Source: CAYRIY01 sp964424335 (GTDB taxonomy: Bacteria > Bacillota > Limnochordia > DTU080 > RSA5). From it: a DNA stretch of 17,647 nt. The stretch spans positions 1 to 17,647 of the forward strand of contig CAYRIY010000078.1 in NCBI GenBank assembly GCA_964424335.1, in the 5' to 3' direction. The position numbers and the translations under genes were made by a program. Position 1 is the stretch's first letter. Every line of letters begins with the position of its first letter. Under the pieces are notes generated by a model that had not been told where the DNA came from, did no database searches, and saw only the letters and a program-made list of their open reading frames with translations. Below, piece by piece: positions 1 to 7,892 of the stretch.

Positions 1-48
1 AGATGATCGCCCATGGCAAGATGATGTTGGCAAACGGAGGTGTCTGCC

Positions 49-333
49 ATGGCTGATGTGAAAGGCGTCACGAGGCGCGTTTTCAAGGTGTTCTGGGCGT
101 GGCAGGATCGAGAGGAGGAGCAATGGCTCGAGCAGATGGCGCTTGCAGGATGGTCCTTGGCGCGTGTCTCGGGGATCTCCTACACCTTTGAGCGGAGCGA
201 GCCACAAAAGATGATCTACCGCTTCCTCGTGGCGCTCGTCGTTTTGCCAACCCCTTTGCGGTTGATCGATGGCTGGTGGCTGCGGGGCCTCGAGATCTTA
301 TTGATCACGAGTATGCTCGCGCTCGTTTACTGA
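49..333 (+). CDS. DUF2812 family protein, internally shortened
   Basis: The first half reads like the start of a DUF2812 protein: a K-x-F-x-x-W-Q-D-x-E-x-E-E-x-W-L-E-x-M-A-x-x-G-W-x-L core (about residues 12-40 from the ATG) followed by Y-T-F-E-x-S-E-P. The family is usually about 150-200 residues with C-terminal membrane helices and often sits beside a PadR-type regulator. This version has 94 residues and passes straight from the Y-R after the S-E-P motif into a hydrophobic tail (about residues 62-94), so the middle of the domain seems to be missing in frame. I chose ATG at 49 because GGAGG at 36-40 lies 8 bases upstream; a GTG at 40 overlaps that site and is unlikely. The biochemical role of DUF2812 is unknown. 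The protein may be non-functional. Confidence 0.6.
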   Translation: MADVKGVTRRVFKVFWAWQDREEEQWLEQMALAGWSLARVSGISYTFERSEPQKMIYRFLVALVVLPTPLRLIDGWWLRGLEILLITSMLALVY

Positions 334-340
334 TTCACCC

Positions 341-1080
341 GTGTCTGGGCCGTGGTGCGCAGACTTGAGTCAAGACCTGAGGAATAGCCGTTTCGGCATT
401 GGGTCCAGCTTTTGTCCCTACGCAGCTATGCGATTACTCATCACGCGGGTCGACGATCGCCCCCGTAAAAAGGTTGGCCTTCAGCACCAGATCACTGAGA
501 ATGAACGACTCAACGAGCAATTGCAGGACGCAAATCGCCGCCTTGAGGCGCTGGCTATAGCGGATGAGGTAACGGGAATCGCCAACCGCCGCGGTCTGAA
601 CATGCACGTGGACAGGCTGCTCGATTCTTCGGAAGGGACTTTGCAGCTCTCGCTGATCATGATCGACATCGACTATTTTAAGGAGTACAACGATCTGTAC
701 GGCCACGAACAGGGCGATAGCGTTCTCGCAGCCGTGGCGACGGTACTTGAGAAAATAGCGCAGACTCGTCGGGTTTCGTCGCTAGGTGGGGCGGCGAAGC
801 GTTCGTCTACGTTGCCACGGGGATGGACAAGGAGAAGACCACTGCCGTCTGCCGGCGAATCCAAGAAGGAGTCCGTATAGCAGCAATTCGCCACGAAGGA
901 TCGGTGGCGTCGGAATACGTTACATTGAGCATGGGTGTCTGCTTCATGGATTTTCGGAATCGTGAGGATTTCGAAACGTGTCTGCGGCGTCCCGTAGGAT
1001 CGCAAGGTGCTTTGAGACCGCGGTACGCCCACGCTCAGTTTGGCACTGAATGTGACACCTTGTGGTGTCTAATTGCATGA
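341..1080 (+). pseudogene. Diguanylate cyclase (GGDEF domain), frameshifted
   Basis: The frame starting at 341 holds a coiled-coil-like stretch (E-R-L-N-E-Q-L-Q-D-A-N-R-R-L-E-A-L-A), then the classical GGDEF start A-D-E-V-T-G-I-A-N-R-R-G and the metal/nucleotide-site block M-I-D-I-D-Y-F-K-E-Y-N-D-L-Y-G-H. Near 763 the homology leaves this frame. The continuation F-V-A-R-W-G-G-E-A-F-V-Y-V is one frame over (about 763 onward), followed by the usual S-x-G-V strand and D-F-E-T-C-L-R-R. One lost base around 763 explains the change. The active-site signature is GGEAF rather than GGDEF/GGEEF. The C-terminal D-R-A-L-Y-x-A-K segment is also scrambled after about 990, suggesting a second lesion, and no clear sensor domain or good start codon precedes the domain. 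An intact enzyme would make cyclic di-GMP; this copy is probably dead, unless the shift near 763 is a sequencing error. Confidence 0.75.
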
Positions 1081-1083
1081 TAA
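1070..1083. repeat. Direct repeat copy 1 (TAATTGCATGATAA)
   Basis: This 14-base sequence recurs at 1187-1200 with a single change (TAATTGCATAATAA). It directly follows a small GACACC-TTGT-GGTGTC stem at 1054-1069 at the end of the broken cyclase gene. The two copies bracket an AT-rich spacer in an otherwise GC-rich region. They could be binding sites for a regulator or a chance similarity; nothing else supports a function. Confidence 0.35.
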
Positions 1084-1186
1084 GCCACTTAACGGTGTCC
1101 TGTCAATCCTTGGAGCTTCGCATGGCAGGGAAACAGCCGAGGTGGGACAAATAGTCACATTAATGTAAAAAACCACAGGAAAAAGT

Positions 1187-1200
1187 TAATTGCATAATAA
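1187..1200. repeat. Direct repeat copy 2 (TAATTGCATAATAA)
   Basis: Second copy of the 14-base element at 1070-1083, differing at one position. It lies in the AT-rich part of the leader, about 245 bases before the chosen start of the first operon gene, a plausible place for promoter or regulator contacts. Confidence 0.35.
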
Positions 1201-1402
1201 ATAGATTAGACAGACAAGGGAGCAAAAGGTCGACAACGTTGCTTTCGAGACATGACGCTTGCCGAAGTCTTTCGACACAGATTTAGTTTCGGCGGGCGAT
1301 TCCGGTGTAATGGGGGTGAGGTGGGCGCCTCGGGGCGAGGCGATGACGGTACCTCAAGCAGACGTACGACGCAAATGTCGAGCTTACGATGTACATTTCA
1401 GA

Positions 1403-1420
1403 TGAAAACGGGCGTTTTGA
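1403..1420. promoter_or_regulatory. LacI/CcpA-like palindrome upstream of the operon
   Basis: TGAAAACG at 1403-1410 faces CGTTTTGA at 1413-1420 across two G bases. The arms are inverted repeats with one mismatch. The pattern resembles operators of LacI-family sugar regulators and catabolite-responsive elements (TGAAAnCG...CGnTTTCA), although the two-base gap is not standard for those sites. It sits 23 bases before the ATG at 1444, where a bound repressor or roadblock could control the operon. This is a match by eye only. Confidence 0.35.
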
Positions 1421-1443
1421 CGCCAAGGGGGGCAAAGACGGTT

Positions 1444-2751
1444 ATGCGATTGGTGCAAAAAGCTCTGTGGGTCGTAGCGATCCTTGCAGTGGCTGCATGG
1501 GGCGCCTCGGCGTACACTTCCGACCGTATGGATTTTGGCGAGATCGACTTTAAGGGAGCGACCGTAAGCGTCGTCGCACACTTCGACAACCTGCAGGCCT
1601 TCTATGAGGGTGGAGCTCGGGCCGGTCGGCTCGAAGAGGCGAAGCGCCTTTTCAACATCGGCGAGATAAAATTGGTCCAATTCGACTGGGGTTCGATGGG
1701 CGAAGCCGCGCTCAACCGCTACTTATCGGGAGACAGCGCGTACGATCTGTGGCGTCTGCCGCACAACGGCTTCTTTACGCTGGCGACCCGCGGCGCGTTC
1801 TTTCCGGTGAGCACCATTTTGCCGCCGGAGTACTTCGAAAAGCTGCCTCGGATCACCCAGATGAAGAACGAACGCCTGCGTTACAACGGTGAACTCCTGC
1901 ACTTCTCGGCCGGCGTTCCCGACGACTTTGGCCACGTGCCGTTTATGCTCGTAAACCTCGACTTGTTCGAAACTGAAAACCTGCCCGATCCGTATGAGCT
2001 GTACGAAGCGGGAGAATGGGACTGGGAGACGGTTGAGGAGATTGGTCGTCAAGTGACCCGCGATACCGACGGCGACGGAGTGGTGGATCAATGGGGCCTT
2101 GCGTTCATCGATCCGTACATGATGATCTTTGCAAACGGCGGCAGCATCACTCGCCTTGACGACGACGGCCGCGTCGTTTATTCGCTCGGCGAACCGGCGG
2201 CGATTGAAGCCTTGCGCGTGCTGAACAACTGGCAGAATGTGCTCGGAATCACCTACGGCGACTGGCAGATGCGAGAGTGGATCACCGGCAAGACGGCGAT
2301 GGCCTTCATTCCGTTCTGGCAGATCAACCCCGACGAGTACGACTTCCGGCACGCGGTGCTGCCTCTGCCCAAGGGGCCCAACACCGACGACCACGTTTTC
2401 GCTCCGGGCGTAGCCGATGCGATTTACATCCCGGCCAACTCGGCGTATCCGCTTGGCATGGTGGCGCTCGACAACTTCCTTTTCCCGCTGGAGGAGTATG
2501 AGGAAGTTCTGGATGAGATGATCAGCGATCGCGCGCGCGACCGCAATGCCTACCGCATCATGTATGACGTGATCGAAAACGTCGACGGTGACGCTGCTTA
2601 CTACCACAACTTCCTCGGCAGCTGGTGGGAGGGAGACACGCCGTACGGGGGCGTGGTGCAGGGCGTCATGGGGGGCGGCGCGCCGGCGACGGTCGTCGCT
2701 GAGTTTGCGCCACGGGCGCAAGCAGCCATCGACGAGACGCTTAAACAGTAG
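1444..2751 (+). CDS. Extracellular solute-binding protein, sugar ABC transporter (family 1 type)
   Basis: A 435-residue secreted binding protein expected to present a sugar or oligosaccharide to an ABC permease pair. It starts with a clear signal peptide (M-R-L-V-Q-K, hydrophobic core, G-A-S-A then Y) but has no lipobox cysteine. The length, the alpha/beta pattern and a D-x-D-G-D-G-x-x-D-Q-W-G-L loop at about residues 207-218, common in sugar-binding proteins and calcium-binding-like, support the family 1/COG1653 call. I chose ATG 1444 because it puts the signal peptide at the N terminus and has AAGGGGGG about 11 bases upstream; the frame is open to about 1252, but that part looks non-coding. 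It is the first gene of the operon and is separated from the next by a hairpin. Its probable partners are the permeases at 7892-9740. The substrate is inferred (xylo-oligosaccharides) from the operon's xylanase. Confidence 0.85.
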   Translation: MRLVQKALWVVAILAVAAWGASAYTSDRMDFGEIDFKGATVSVVAHFDNLQAFYEGGARAGRLEEAKRLFNIGEIKLVQFDWGSMGEAALNRYLSGDSAYDLWRLPHNGFFTLATRGAFFPVSTILPPEYFEKLPRITQMKNERLRYNGELLHFSAGVPDDFGHVPFMLVNLDLFETENLPDPYELYEAGEWDWETVEEIGRQVTRDTDGDGVVDQWGLAFIDPYMMIFANGGSITRLDDDGRVVYSLGEPAAIEALRVLNNWQNVLGITYGDWQMREWITGKTAMAFIPFWQINPDEYDFRHAVLPLPKGPNTDDHVFAPGVADAIYIPANSAYPLGMVALDNFLFPLEEYEEVLDEMISDRARDRNAYRIMYDVIENVDGDAAYYHNFLGSWWEGDTPYGGVVQGVMGGGAPATVVAEFAPRAQAAIDETLKQ

Positions 2752-2774
2752 TTGCGTCATAGAGTGAGGTAGCA

Positions 2775-2808
2775 TCCTAGGAGCGCGTTTGGGATCGCAC
2801 TCCTAGGA
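2775..2808 (+). promoter_or_regulatory. Intercistronic stem-loop after the first binding-protein gene
   Basis: TCCTAGGAG at 2775-2783 pairs with CTCCTAGGA at 2800-2808, with three more pairs (GCG/CGC) beyond one mismatch and an eight-base loop. No T tract follows, so it is not a standard rho-independent terminator. In sugar ABC operons such hairpins often stabilise the binding-protein transcript or weaken read-through, giving more binding protein than permease. That role is inferred here. Confidence 0.5.
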
Positions 2809-2874
2809 CCGGCGGCGGCGGAGGGCGGACAGTGGAGGCCCTTCGCCGCACACTCCGGGGGAGGGGGTGCGCAT

Positions 2875-5121
2875 ATGCGACGCTGGTTCCGCCTGATGTG
2901 GATCTTGGCATTGACGCTCTTGCCGATCCACGGGGGCGCTCCCGCATCAGCCGCCACAATGCGGGACTTCGCCGTGCCCTACACCAGTTACACGTACGAC
3001 TACTGGGGTGAAGCGACTCCGGCCCCCCAAGCCTACCTGCCTGCGGGGACGATCAACGGAGAGCGTCTCGGTGTCGGTGCGCTAAGAAACCCGTCTGACA
3101 TTGCCGTTGGGCCGTCGGGGCGAGTCTACATCGCTGACACGGGCAATAACCGCATCGTCGTCGCCGATCCGGGGTGGAACGGGGTGCAGGTGATTGCCGA
3201 GTTCGACCGCGGCGGCAGCCCGGATCGGCTGCGCCGCCCTTCCGGATTGTACGTCACCGAAGATGAGCATCTGTATGTGGCCGATACGGACAACGGGCGC
3301 ATCGTCGAATTTGACGCCGGCGGCGGGTTTGTGCGGGTGATCGGGCCACCAGAGTCGGAGGTGGCCGGCGTGCTGCCCGCCGGTTTCGACTACCAGCCGC
3401 TTAAAGTGGGTGTCGACAACCACGGCAGGATGTATGTGATCGCTCGTAACGTCTTTGATGGGTTGCTCAGTTTTAGTCAGGACGGGCGCTTTCGGGGATT
3501 TGTGGGAGCGCCGCGCGTCACTCCCGACTTTTTTGATTACCTTTGGTCACGGATCGCCACGGCCGAACAAAGGGCCCGGATGCAGGCGTTTCTCCCCACG
3601 GAGTACAGCAATCTGGATTTAGACGGGCAGGGGTTTGTTTACGCGACCGAGGTAAATCGCGAGGACACGGAGGCCACCTTCAGCTCGGTGAGGATGGTCC
3701 GGCTCTTGAACGCCAAGGGCGAAGATCTCCTGCGCCGGATCGGATTTCACCCGCCCAACGGCGATGTCCAGTACCCTGATCGCTGGTCCAACGCGACACG
3801 GCACAGTTCCTCGACGATGGCCGACGTCGTTGTGCACGACCTGGGCGTCTACAGCGTGCTCGACAACAACCGCGGCCGTGTCTTCACCTACGATGTGAAT
3901 GGAACGTTGCTCTTTGTATTCGGTTACCGCGGCACGGATCACGGGATGGTTAAAGAACCCGTTGCACTCGAACGCATCGGACGTTCCATGCTGCTTCTCG
4001 ACGGGCAAGCAGGGGCGGTAGTGCAGTATGAGCCAACGGATTACGCATTGCTGATCTGGGCGGCGATCGAGGCGTATGCACGGGGCGAGTACGACCGCAC
4101 AGAGGCCATTTGGAGACGGGTGCTCGAGCTCAACGCCAATTTCGATCCGGCGTACACGGGGATCGGGCGAGCGCTACTTCGGCGCGGGGAGTACGCCGAG
4201 GCGATGTACTACTTCCGTCTCGGCAACAACAGAAGGGATTACTCGGAGGCTTTTGCCCTCTATCGGCGCGGCGTGGTGTACGAGCGCTTCGGCTGGGGTG
4301 TAGCCGTCGTAGGGGCAGCTCTTCTTGGGATCGTGGTTCTCATGCGTCGCCGACGTCGAGGGCGCGTGGGCGCGACCGGCGGACCGCCGTCCCCTCCGAG
4401 CGGCCACTGGGCGCATGTGGCGGCCGCGGCCGAGATCGCCCAGGGCGCAGACTCCCGTATTCCTCAAGTCCAGCCGCGCCTAGAATTTGCTGCCGCGGAG
4501 ATGTACGCCTGGATCAAATACGGTTTTTACGTGATCCTCCATCCCGGCGAAGGGTTTTTCCAACTCAAGCAGGCAGGCAAGCGCCCCTTGGGAGCGGCGC
4601 TCGCAATCCTCGCCGCCGTGACCGCTACGTTCGTTGCGGCAACCCCCTATACAGGGTTTATCTTTAACCACTCCGACTTGACCCGGGTGAACGTATTGAT
4701 GGAGGCGGCTTCAGTGCTTGTGCCTTTCCTGCTTTGGACGGGCGTCAACTGGGCGCTGACCACGTTGATGGACGGCAAGGGACGCTGGGTCGACATTGTG
4801 ATCGCCACGTCCTTTGCGGCGCTGCCGCTTGTCTTGACGCATGCTCCGATGATTGCGGCGAGCCATTACATTACGGCGGAAGAGGGGACGTTTTACCATT
4901 TCGTCAAGAGTTTGGGGACATTGTGGACCGGAGTGCTCGTCGTCTTCGGCGCCGTCATGACCACCCATGAATACGACGTGCCCAAATCCTTTTGGACCTG
5001 CATCCTGACGGCGGCAGGCGTGGGATTCGTCATGTTCCTCGGCTTCTTGGCGGTCAATTTGTCGGAGCAGGTGTACCTGTTTGTAAACGAAGTGGTGACG
5101 GAGCTCTTGTACAGGACATGA
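2875..5121 (+). CDS. NHL-repeat / TPR / Yip1-domain membrane protein
   Basis: This 748-residue protein joins three parts. A signal peptide (residues 1-27, ending A-S-A-A) is followed by NHL-type beta-propeller repeats: N-P-S-D-I-A-V-G-P-S-G-R-V-Y-I-A-D-T-G-N-N-R-I at about 73-97, a second at about 122-148 and weaker ones to about 350. A TPR-like helical region spans about 391-460 (A-Y-A-R-G-E-Y-D-x-x-E-A-I-W-R-R-V-L-E-L-N). A transmembrane helix at about 474-491 ends in a run of arginines, then comes a proline-rich linker and, from about 541, a multi-helix Yip1-like membrane domain. By the positive-inside rule the propeller and TPR lie outside the cytoplasm. GGGGGAGGGGG at about 2859-2869 precedes the ATG. 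Its stop overlaps the next gene (ATGA). The combination is known to me from clusters with DUF5696 but I know of no function; a surface scaffold or sensor for the transporter is a guess. Confidence 0.8.
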   Translation: MRRWFRLMWILALTLLPIHGGAPASAATMRDFAVPYTSYTYDYWGEATPAPQAYLPAGTINGERLGVGALRNPSDIAVGPSGRVYIADTGNNRIVVADPGWNGVQVIAEFDRGGSPDRLRRPSGLYVTEDEHLYVADTDNGRIVEFDAGGGFVRVIGPPESEVAGVLPAGFDYQPLKVGVDNHGRMYVIARNVFDGLLSFSQDGRFRGFVGAPRVTPDFFDYLWSRIATAEQRARMQAFLPTEYSNLDLDGQGFVYATEVNREDTEATFSSVRMVRLLNAKGEDLLRRIGFHPPNGDVQYPDRWSNATRHSSSTMADVVVHDLGVYSVLDNNRGRVFTYDVNGTLLFVFGYRGTDHGMVKEPVALERIGRSMLLLDGQAGAVVQYEPTDYALLIWAAIEAYARGEYDRTEAIWRRVLELNANFDPAYTGIGRALLRRGEYAEAMYYFRLGNNRRDYSEAFALYRRGVVYERFGWGVAVVGAALLGIVVLMRRRRRGRVGATGGPPSPPSGHWAHVAAAAEIAQGADSRIPQVQPRLEFAAAEMYAWIKYGFYVILHPGEGFFQLKQAGKRPLGAALAILAAVTATFVAATPYTGFIFNHSDLTRVNVLMEAASVLVPFLLWTGVNWALTTLMDGKGRWVDIVIATSFAALPLVLTHAPMIAASHYITAEEGTFYHFVKSLGTLWTGVLVVFGAVMTTHEYDVPKSFWTCILTAAGVGFVMFLGFLAVNLSEQVYLFVNEVVTELLYRT

Positions 5122-7892
5122 GCGGGGGGAAGGCGCGCTTGAAGGCCTATCTTTGGATAGTCGCCATCTTTATCGTCTCGTCGGCGTCGACGGGATTCGC
5201 ATCCGAAGCGTTGCCGCGTGGGTTTGACCTGGTCGCTCAGAGCGATACACTCGCCCTATATTTGAGCGAGCGCACCCTCGAGTTCGCGGTGCGCGACCTT
5301 GAGAGCGACCATGTCTGGTACTCCAATCCTCCTGGCCGGGCGCAAAACGAGCGCGTGGCGCGCGGCGCGAACAAGGATATGCTCAACGCGCACGTGATAC
5401 TCACGTATTTCACGGCGAATCGCCAGGCGCAAATGGACTCGTACAACGACGCCGTCAAGCATGAACAATATGCCATCGAGTACATCCCGAACGGGTTTCG
5501 GTTCGTCTATGAGATCGGACGAAGGTGGCAAGACGCGCAGTACCTCCCGCAGATGATCTCCGAAGCTCGATTTAATGAAGAGATTCTTTCAAAGGTGGGC
5601 CGCCGGGACCAGTCGTTCGTACGCGAGAGCTTCATCATGTTTGAACTCGTCGAAGGATACGTGGATCCGGAGCCGTTTTCGATTTTGGGCGTCGATCTTG
5701 AGGAACTGCTTGGACCGTACGGATTTAAGGTACACGACGACGTGCGAGCGGCCGATAGGCGCCGGGCGCTCCAGGAATACTTGGTACTCGTGCGTGACGC
5801 GAGAGGGTACACGAATCTCCGGCAAGTGACCACCGAGGACATCGCAGGCCTGATCGATACCCCGACCCTCATGCTCCGTTGGGACGTGAGAGAGTGGGAT
5901 AAAGAGGAACTTTGGGATATTGCCAAAGACGTCGGATTCACACCGGAAAAAGCGGCCGAAGAGCACACCCGCTACAATATCGTCCCGCCTTATCCGGACT
6001 TACGCAGGTTTAAGGTGGCGGTCGAGGTGGAGCTCGACGGGGATTCGCTCGTGGTTCGGATTCCTGCCGAGAGTGTGGAGTACCCCCACAAGGTCTACGA
6101 TCCTGCGACCGAGTCGGAAGTGAGTTACCCGCTTACTTCGATTTCGCTCTTGAACTACTTCGGTGCTTCTGGCACGGATTCGGACGGCTACATTTTTGTG
6201 CCCGACGGGTCCGGCGCCCTGATTCGGGCAAACAACGGCAAGACGACCGTGCAGCCGTACAATGCGCGTATATACGGCCGGGATTACGCAGCGGCGCCCG
6301 TGGAGGAGCGGACGACCGTCGACCTGCAACAGGCGTACCTGCCCGTGTACGGACTAAAGGACGGTGACAAGGCGTTCTTGGCGGTAGTCGAGCAAGGGGA
6401 CGCCATGGCGCGCATCGAGGCGCAAGTCTCCGGGATGCGCGATTCGTACAACAAGGTGTGGGCGAGCTTCGACTATTTGCCCCAGGTTCGGGTATTCCTC
6501 GATGCGGCCGGAGCCTTGATCCACCTGCGCCGCCTTTCGCTCAATATGTATCAAAGTAGGCCCTACCGAGGGGATATGTCGGTGCGGTACTTTTTTCTCA
6601 CGGGAGAGAACGCCGACTACTCTGGGATGGCGCGTCGTTACCGCAGCTACTGGACCGAACGAAGCGGTGCGCGACCACTGGCGGAACAAGGCAAGGCGCA
6701 GACCGCCCTCGACATCGTCGGCGGGATCGACCGCACCCGCCCCGTGCTCGGTGTCGCCTCCCGGGTCGTGACGGGACTCACGACCTTTGAACAGGCGCGC
6801 CAGATCGCCGACGAGGTGTATGCGCTGGGAGTCGACGGGGTGCAAATGCGCCTCCTGGGGTGGCTGAAAGGGGGCGTCCGCCACATCTATCCGGAAAAAG
6901 TCCGCCTGGAGCGGAGTTTGGGCGACAGGGCGGCGCTCGCCGGGTTGGAGGAGGAGCTGCGCTCCCGAGGCGGGGCACTGTATCCGAGCGTCGATTTTGG
7001 CGTCGTGCACCAAAACGGCCTCTTTGACGGTTTTGTCAACTTTACGGACGCCTCGCGGTTTCTAAATCGCAACAGGGCGTATCTAAACACTCATAACCCG
7101 GCCACATACCAAGCGATTGCCGGCAGGTCGGCGCCCTTGTTGTCGCCTTCCCGCTACGAAGAACTCATCGCCTCGTTTGTCGCCGACTATAGGCGATACA
7201 GCCTTTCGGGGCTTGCGCTCGGAGATCTCGGACGGTATTTGTACAGCGATTTTCGGGTGGACGAAAGGGATCTGGTCGACCGGCAGGCGGCGCTCGAGAT
7301 CGTGCGTGGGCAGGCGGCCCGTTTGCAAGATGAGGGTTTGAGCCTCGGCGCGGCGGGGGGCAACGCGTACCTACTGCCCTACGTTGCGATCGTCTTTGAC
7401 GCACCGATGGAGAGCCGGGGCTTTGAGCTCCTCGATGTTTCGGTGCCCTTTTATCCGATCGCTCTCAGCGGATATGTGGCCTATGCCGCCCCGGCGATCA
7501 ATCTGGCGGGAACGACTGCTCGGACCTACGCCCTGAGGCTGCTTGAGACCGGGGCGATGCCCTCCTTTGCGGTAGCGTATGCGGCCCCTTCCGAAGTGAA
7601 GCACACGCCTTCGAATCACCTTTATTCCATTGGTTTTGAGTCCCAACGTGCGTCGGTGGAGCAATTGTTTGAGGTGTATGGCGATGCGCTGCGCGCTGTG
7701 TCGGGTCGACCGATCGAGCGGCACGAGTGCGTGACGGCCGATTTGTGCCGCACAGACTACGCCGGGGGCCTGCGAGTTTGGGTGAACTACGGCGATGAGC
7801 GTGTGCAGCTAGACGGCGTGACGATCGCCGCCGGCGGATTCTCGGTGCGGGGAAACTCCTTTGAGGTAGCGGAAAGTGGGGTGCGACCCTGA
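5118..7892 (+). CDS. DUF5696 domain-containing secreted protein
   Basis: A 924-residue protein with an N-terminal signal peptide (K-A-R-L-K-A-Y-L-W-I, hydrophobic stretch, probable cut after G-F-A-S). I recognise it as DUF5696 from its size, its neighbours and the F-V-P-D-G-S-G-A-L-I motif at about residue 360. The N-terminal half looks beta-rich. From about residue 545 to 830 the pattern of alternating strands and helices (G-V-D-G-V-Q-M-R-L-L-G-W, then L-Y-P-S-V-D-F, L-A-L-G-D-L-G) looks like a TIM barrel of the glycosidase kind, so it may be an uncharacterised glycan-active enzyme; I cannot assign catalytic residues. ATG 5118 overlaps the previous stop as ATGA; an in-frame TTG at 5139, with GGGGGAAGG just before it, is an alternative start. 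The 3' end overlaps the next gene in TGATG. The gene lies between binding-protein and permease genes, so a role in handling the imported polysaccharide is inferred. Confidence 0.8.
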   Translation: MSGGKARLKAYLWIVAIFIVSSASTGFASEALPRGFDLVAQSDTLALYLSERTLEFAVRDLESDHVWYSNPPGRAQNERVARGANKDMLNAHVILTYFTANRQAQMDSYNDAVKHEQYAIEYIPNGFRFVYEIGRRWQDAQYLPQMISEARFNEEILSKVGRRDQSFVRESFIMFELVEGYVDPEPFSILGVDLEELLGPYGFKVHDDVRAADRRRALQEYLVLVRDARGYTNLRQVTTEDIAGLIDTPTLMLRWDVREWDKEELWDIAKDVGFTPEKAAEEHTRYNIVPPYPDLRRFKVAVEVELDGDSLVVRIPAESVEYPHKVYDPATESEVSYPLTSISLLNYFGASGTDSDGYIFVPDGSGALIRANNGKTTVQPYNARIYGRDYAAAPVEERTTVDLQQAYLPVYGLKDGDKAFLAVVEQGDAMARIEAQVSGMRDSYNKVWASFDYLPQVRVFLDAAGALIHLRRLSLNMYQSRPYRGDMSVRYFFLTGENADYSGMARRYRSYWTERSGARPLAEQGKAQTALDIVGGIDRTRPVLGVASRVVTGLTTFEQARQIADEVYALGVDGVQMRLLGWLKGGVRHIYPEKVRLERSLGDRAALAGLEEELRSRGGALYPSVDFGVVHQNGLFDGFVNFTDASRFLNRNRAYLNTHNPATYQAIAGRSAPLLSPSRYEELIASFVADYRRYSLSGLALGDLGRYLYSDFRVDERDLVDRQAALEIVRGQAARLQDEGLSLGAAGGNAYLLPYVAIVFDAPMESRGFELLDVSVPFYPIALSGYVAYAAPAINLAGTTARTYALRLLETGAMPSFAVAYAAPSEVKHTPSNHLYSIGFESQRASVEQLFEVYGDALRAVSGRPIERHECVTADLCRTDYAGGLRVWVNYGDERVQLDGVTIAAGGFSVRGNSFEVAESGVRP

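Larger units (their letters stand above)
1081..1443. other. Non-coding leader region ahead of the operon
   Basis: No convincing gene is present here. The segment from about 1150 to 1215 is markedly AT-richer than its surroundings, as expected of a promoter region, but I could not fix a strong promoter in it. A weak candidate is TTGCCG at 1259-1264, 17 bases, then TTTAGT at 1282-1287. A tight hairpin with CGCCTCG arms and a GGG loop lies at 1326-1342 without a T tract. An open frame runs into the next gene from about 1252, but its predicted residues look unlike protein sequence and would put a long tail in front of a clean signal peptide, so I treat it as untranslated leader. Confidence 0.5.

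Noticed and set aside
1..61. Open frame from the window edge to a stop at 59-61, possibly the 3' end of an upstream gene such as a PadR regulator
   Set aside because: Fewer than 20 codons are visible, two frames are open there, and neither shows a recognisable ending. The PadR idea rests only on the usual neighbour of DUF2812.
1259..1287. Promoter candidate TTGCCG-17-TTTAGT
   Set aside because: Only four of six bases match in each box; such pairs occur by chance, so it is mentioned only in the leader entry.
1252..1443. N-terminal extension of the first binding protein
   Set aside because: The residues look random and would place about 64 residues in front of a clean signal peptide; the ATG at 1444 fits better.
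1723..2775. Long antisense open frame opposite the first binding-protein gene
   Set aside because: High GC and codon bias create long antisense frames here; its Arg/His/Val-rich composition resembles no known protein and the plus-strand gene is certain.
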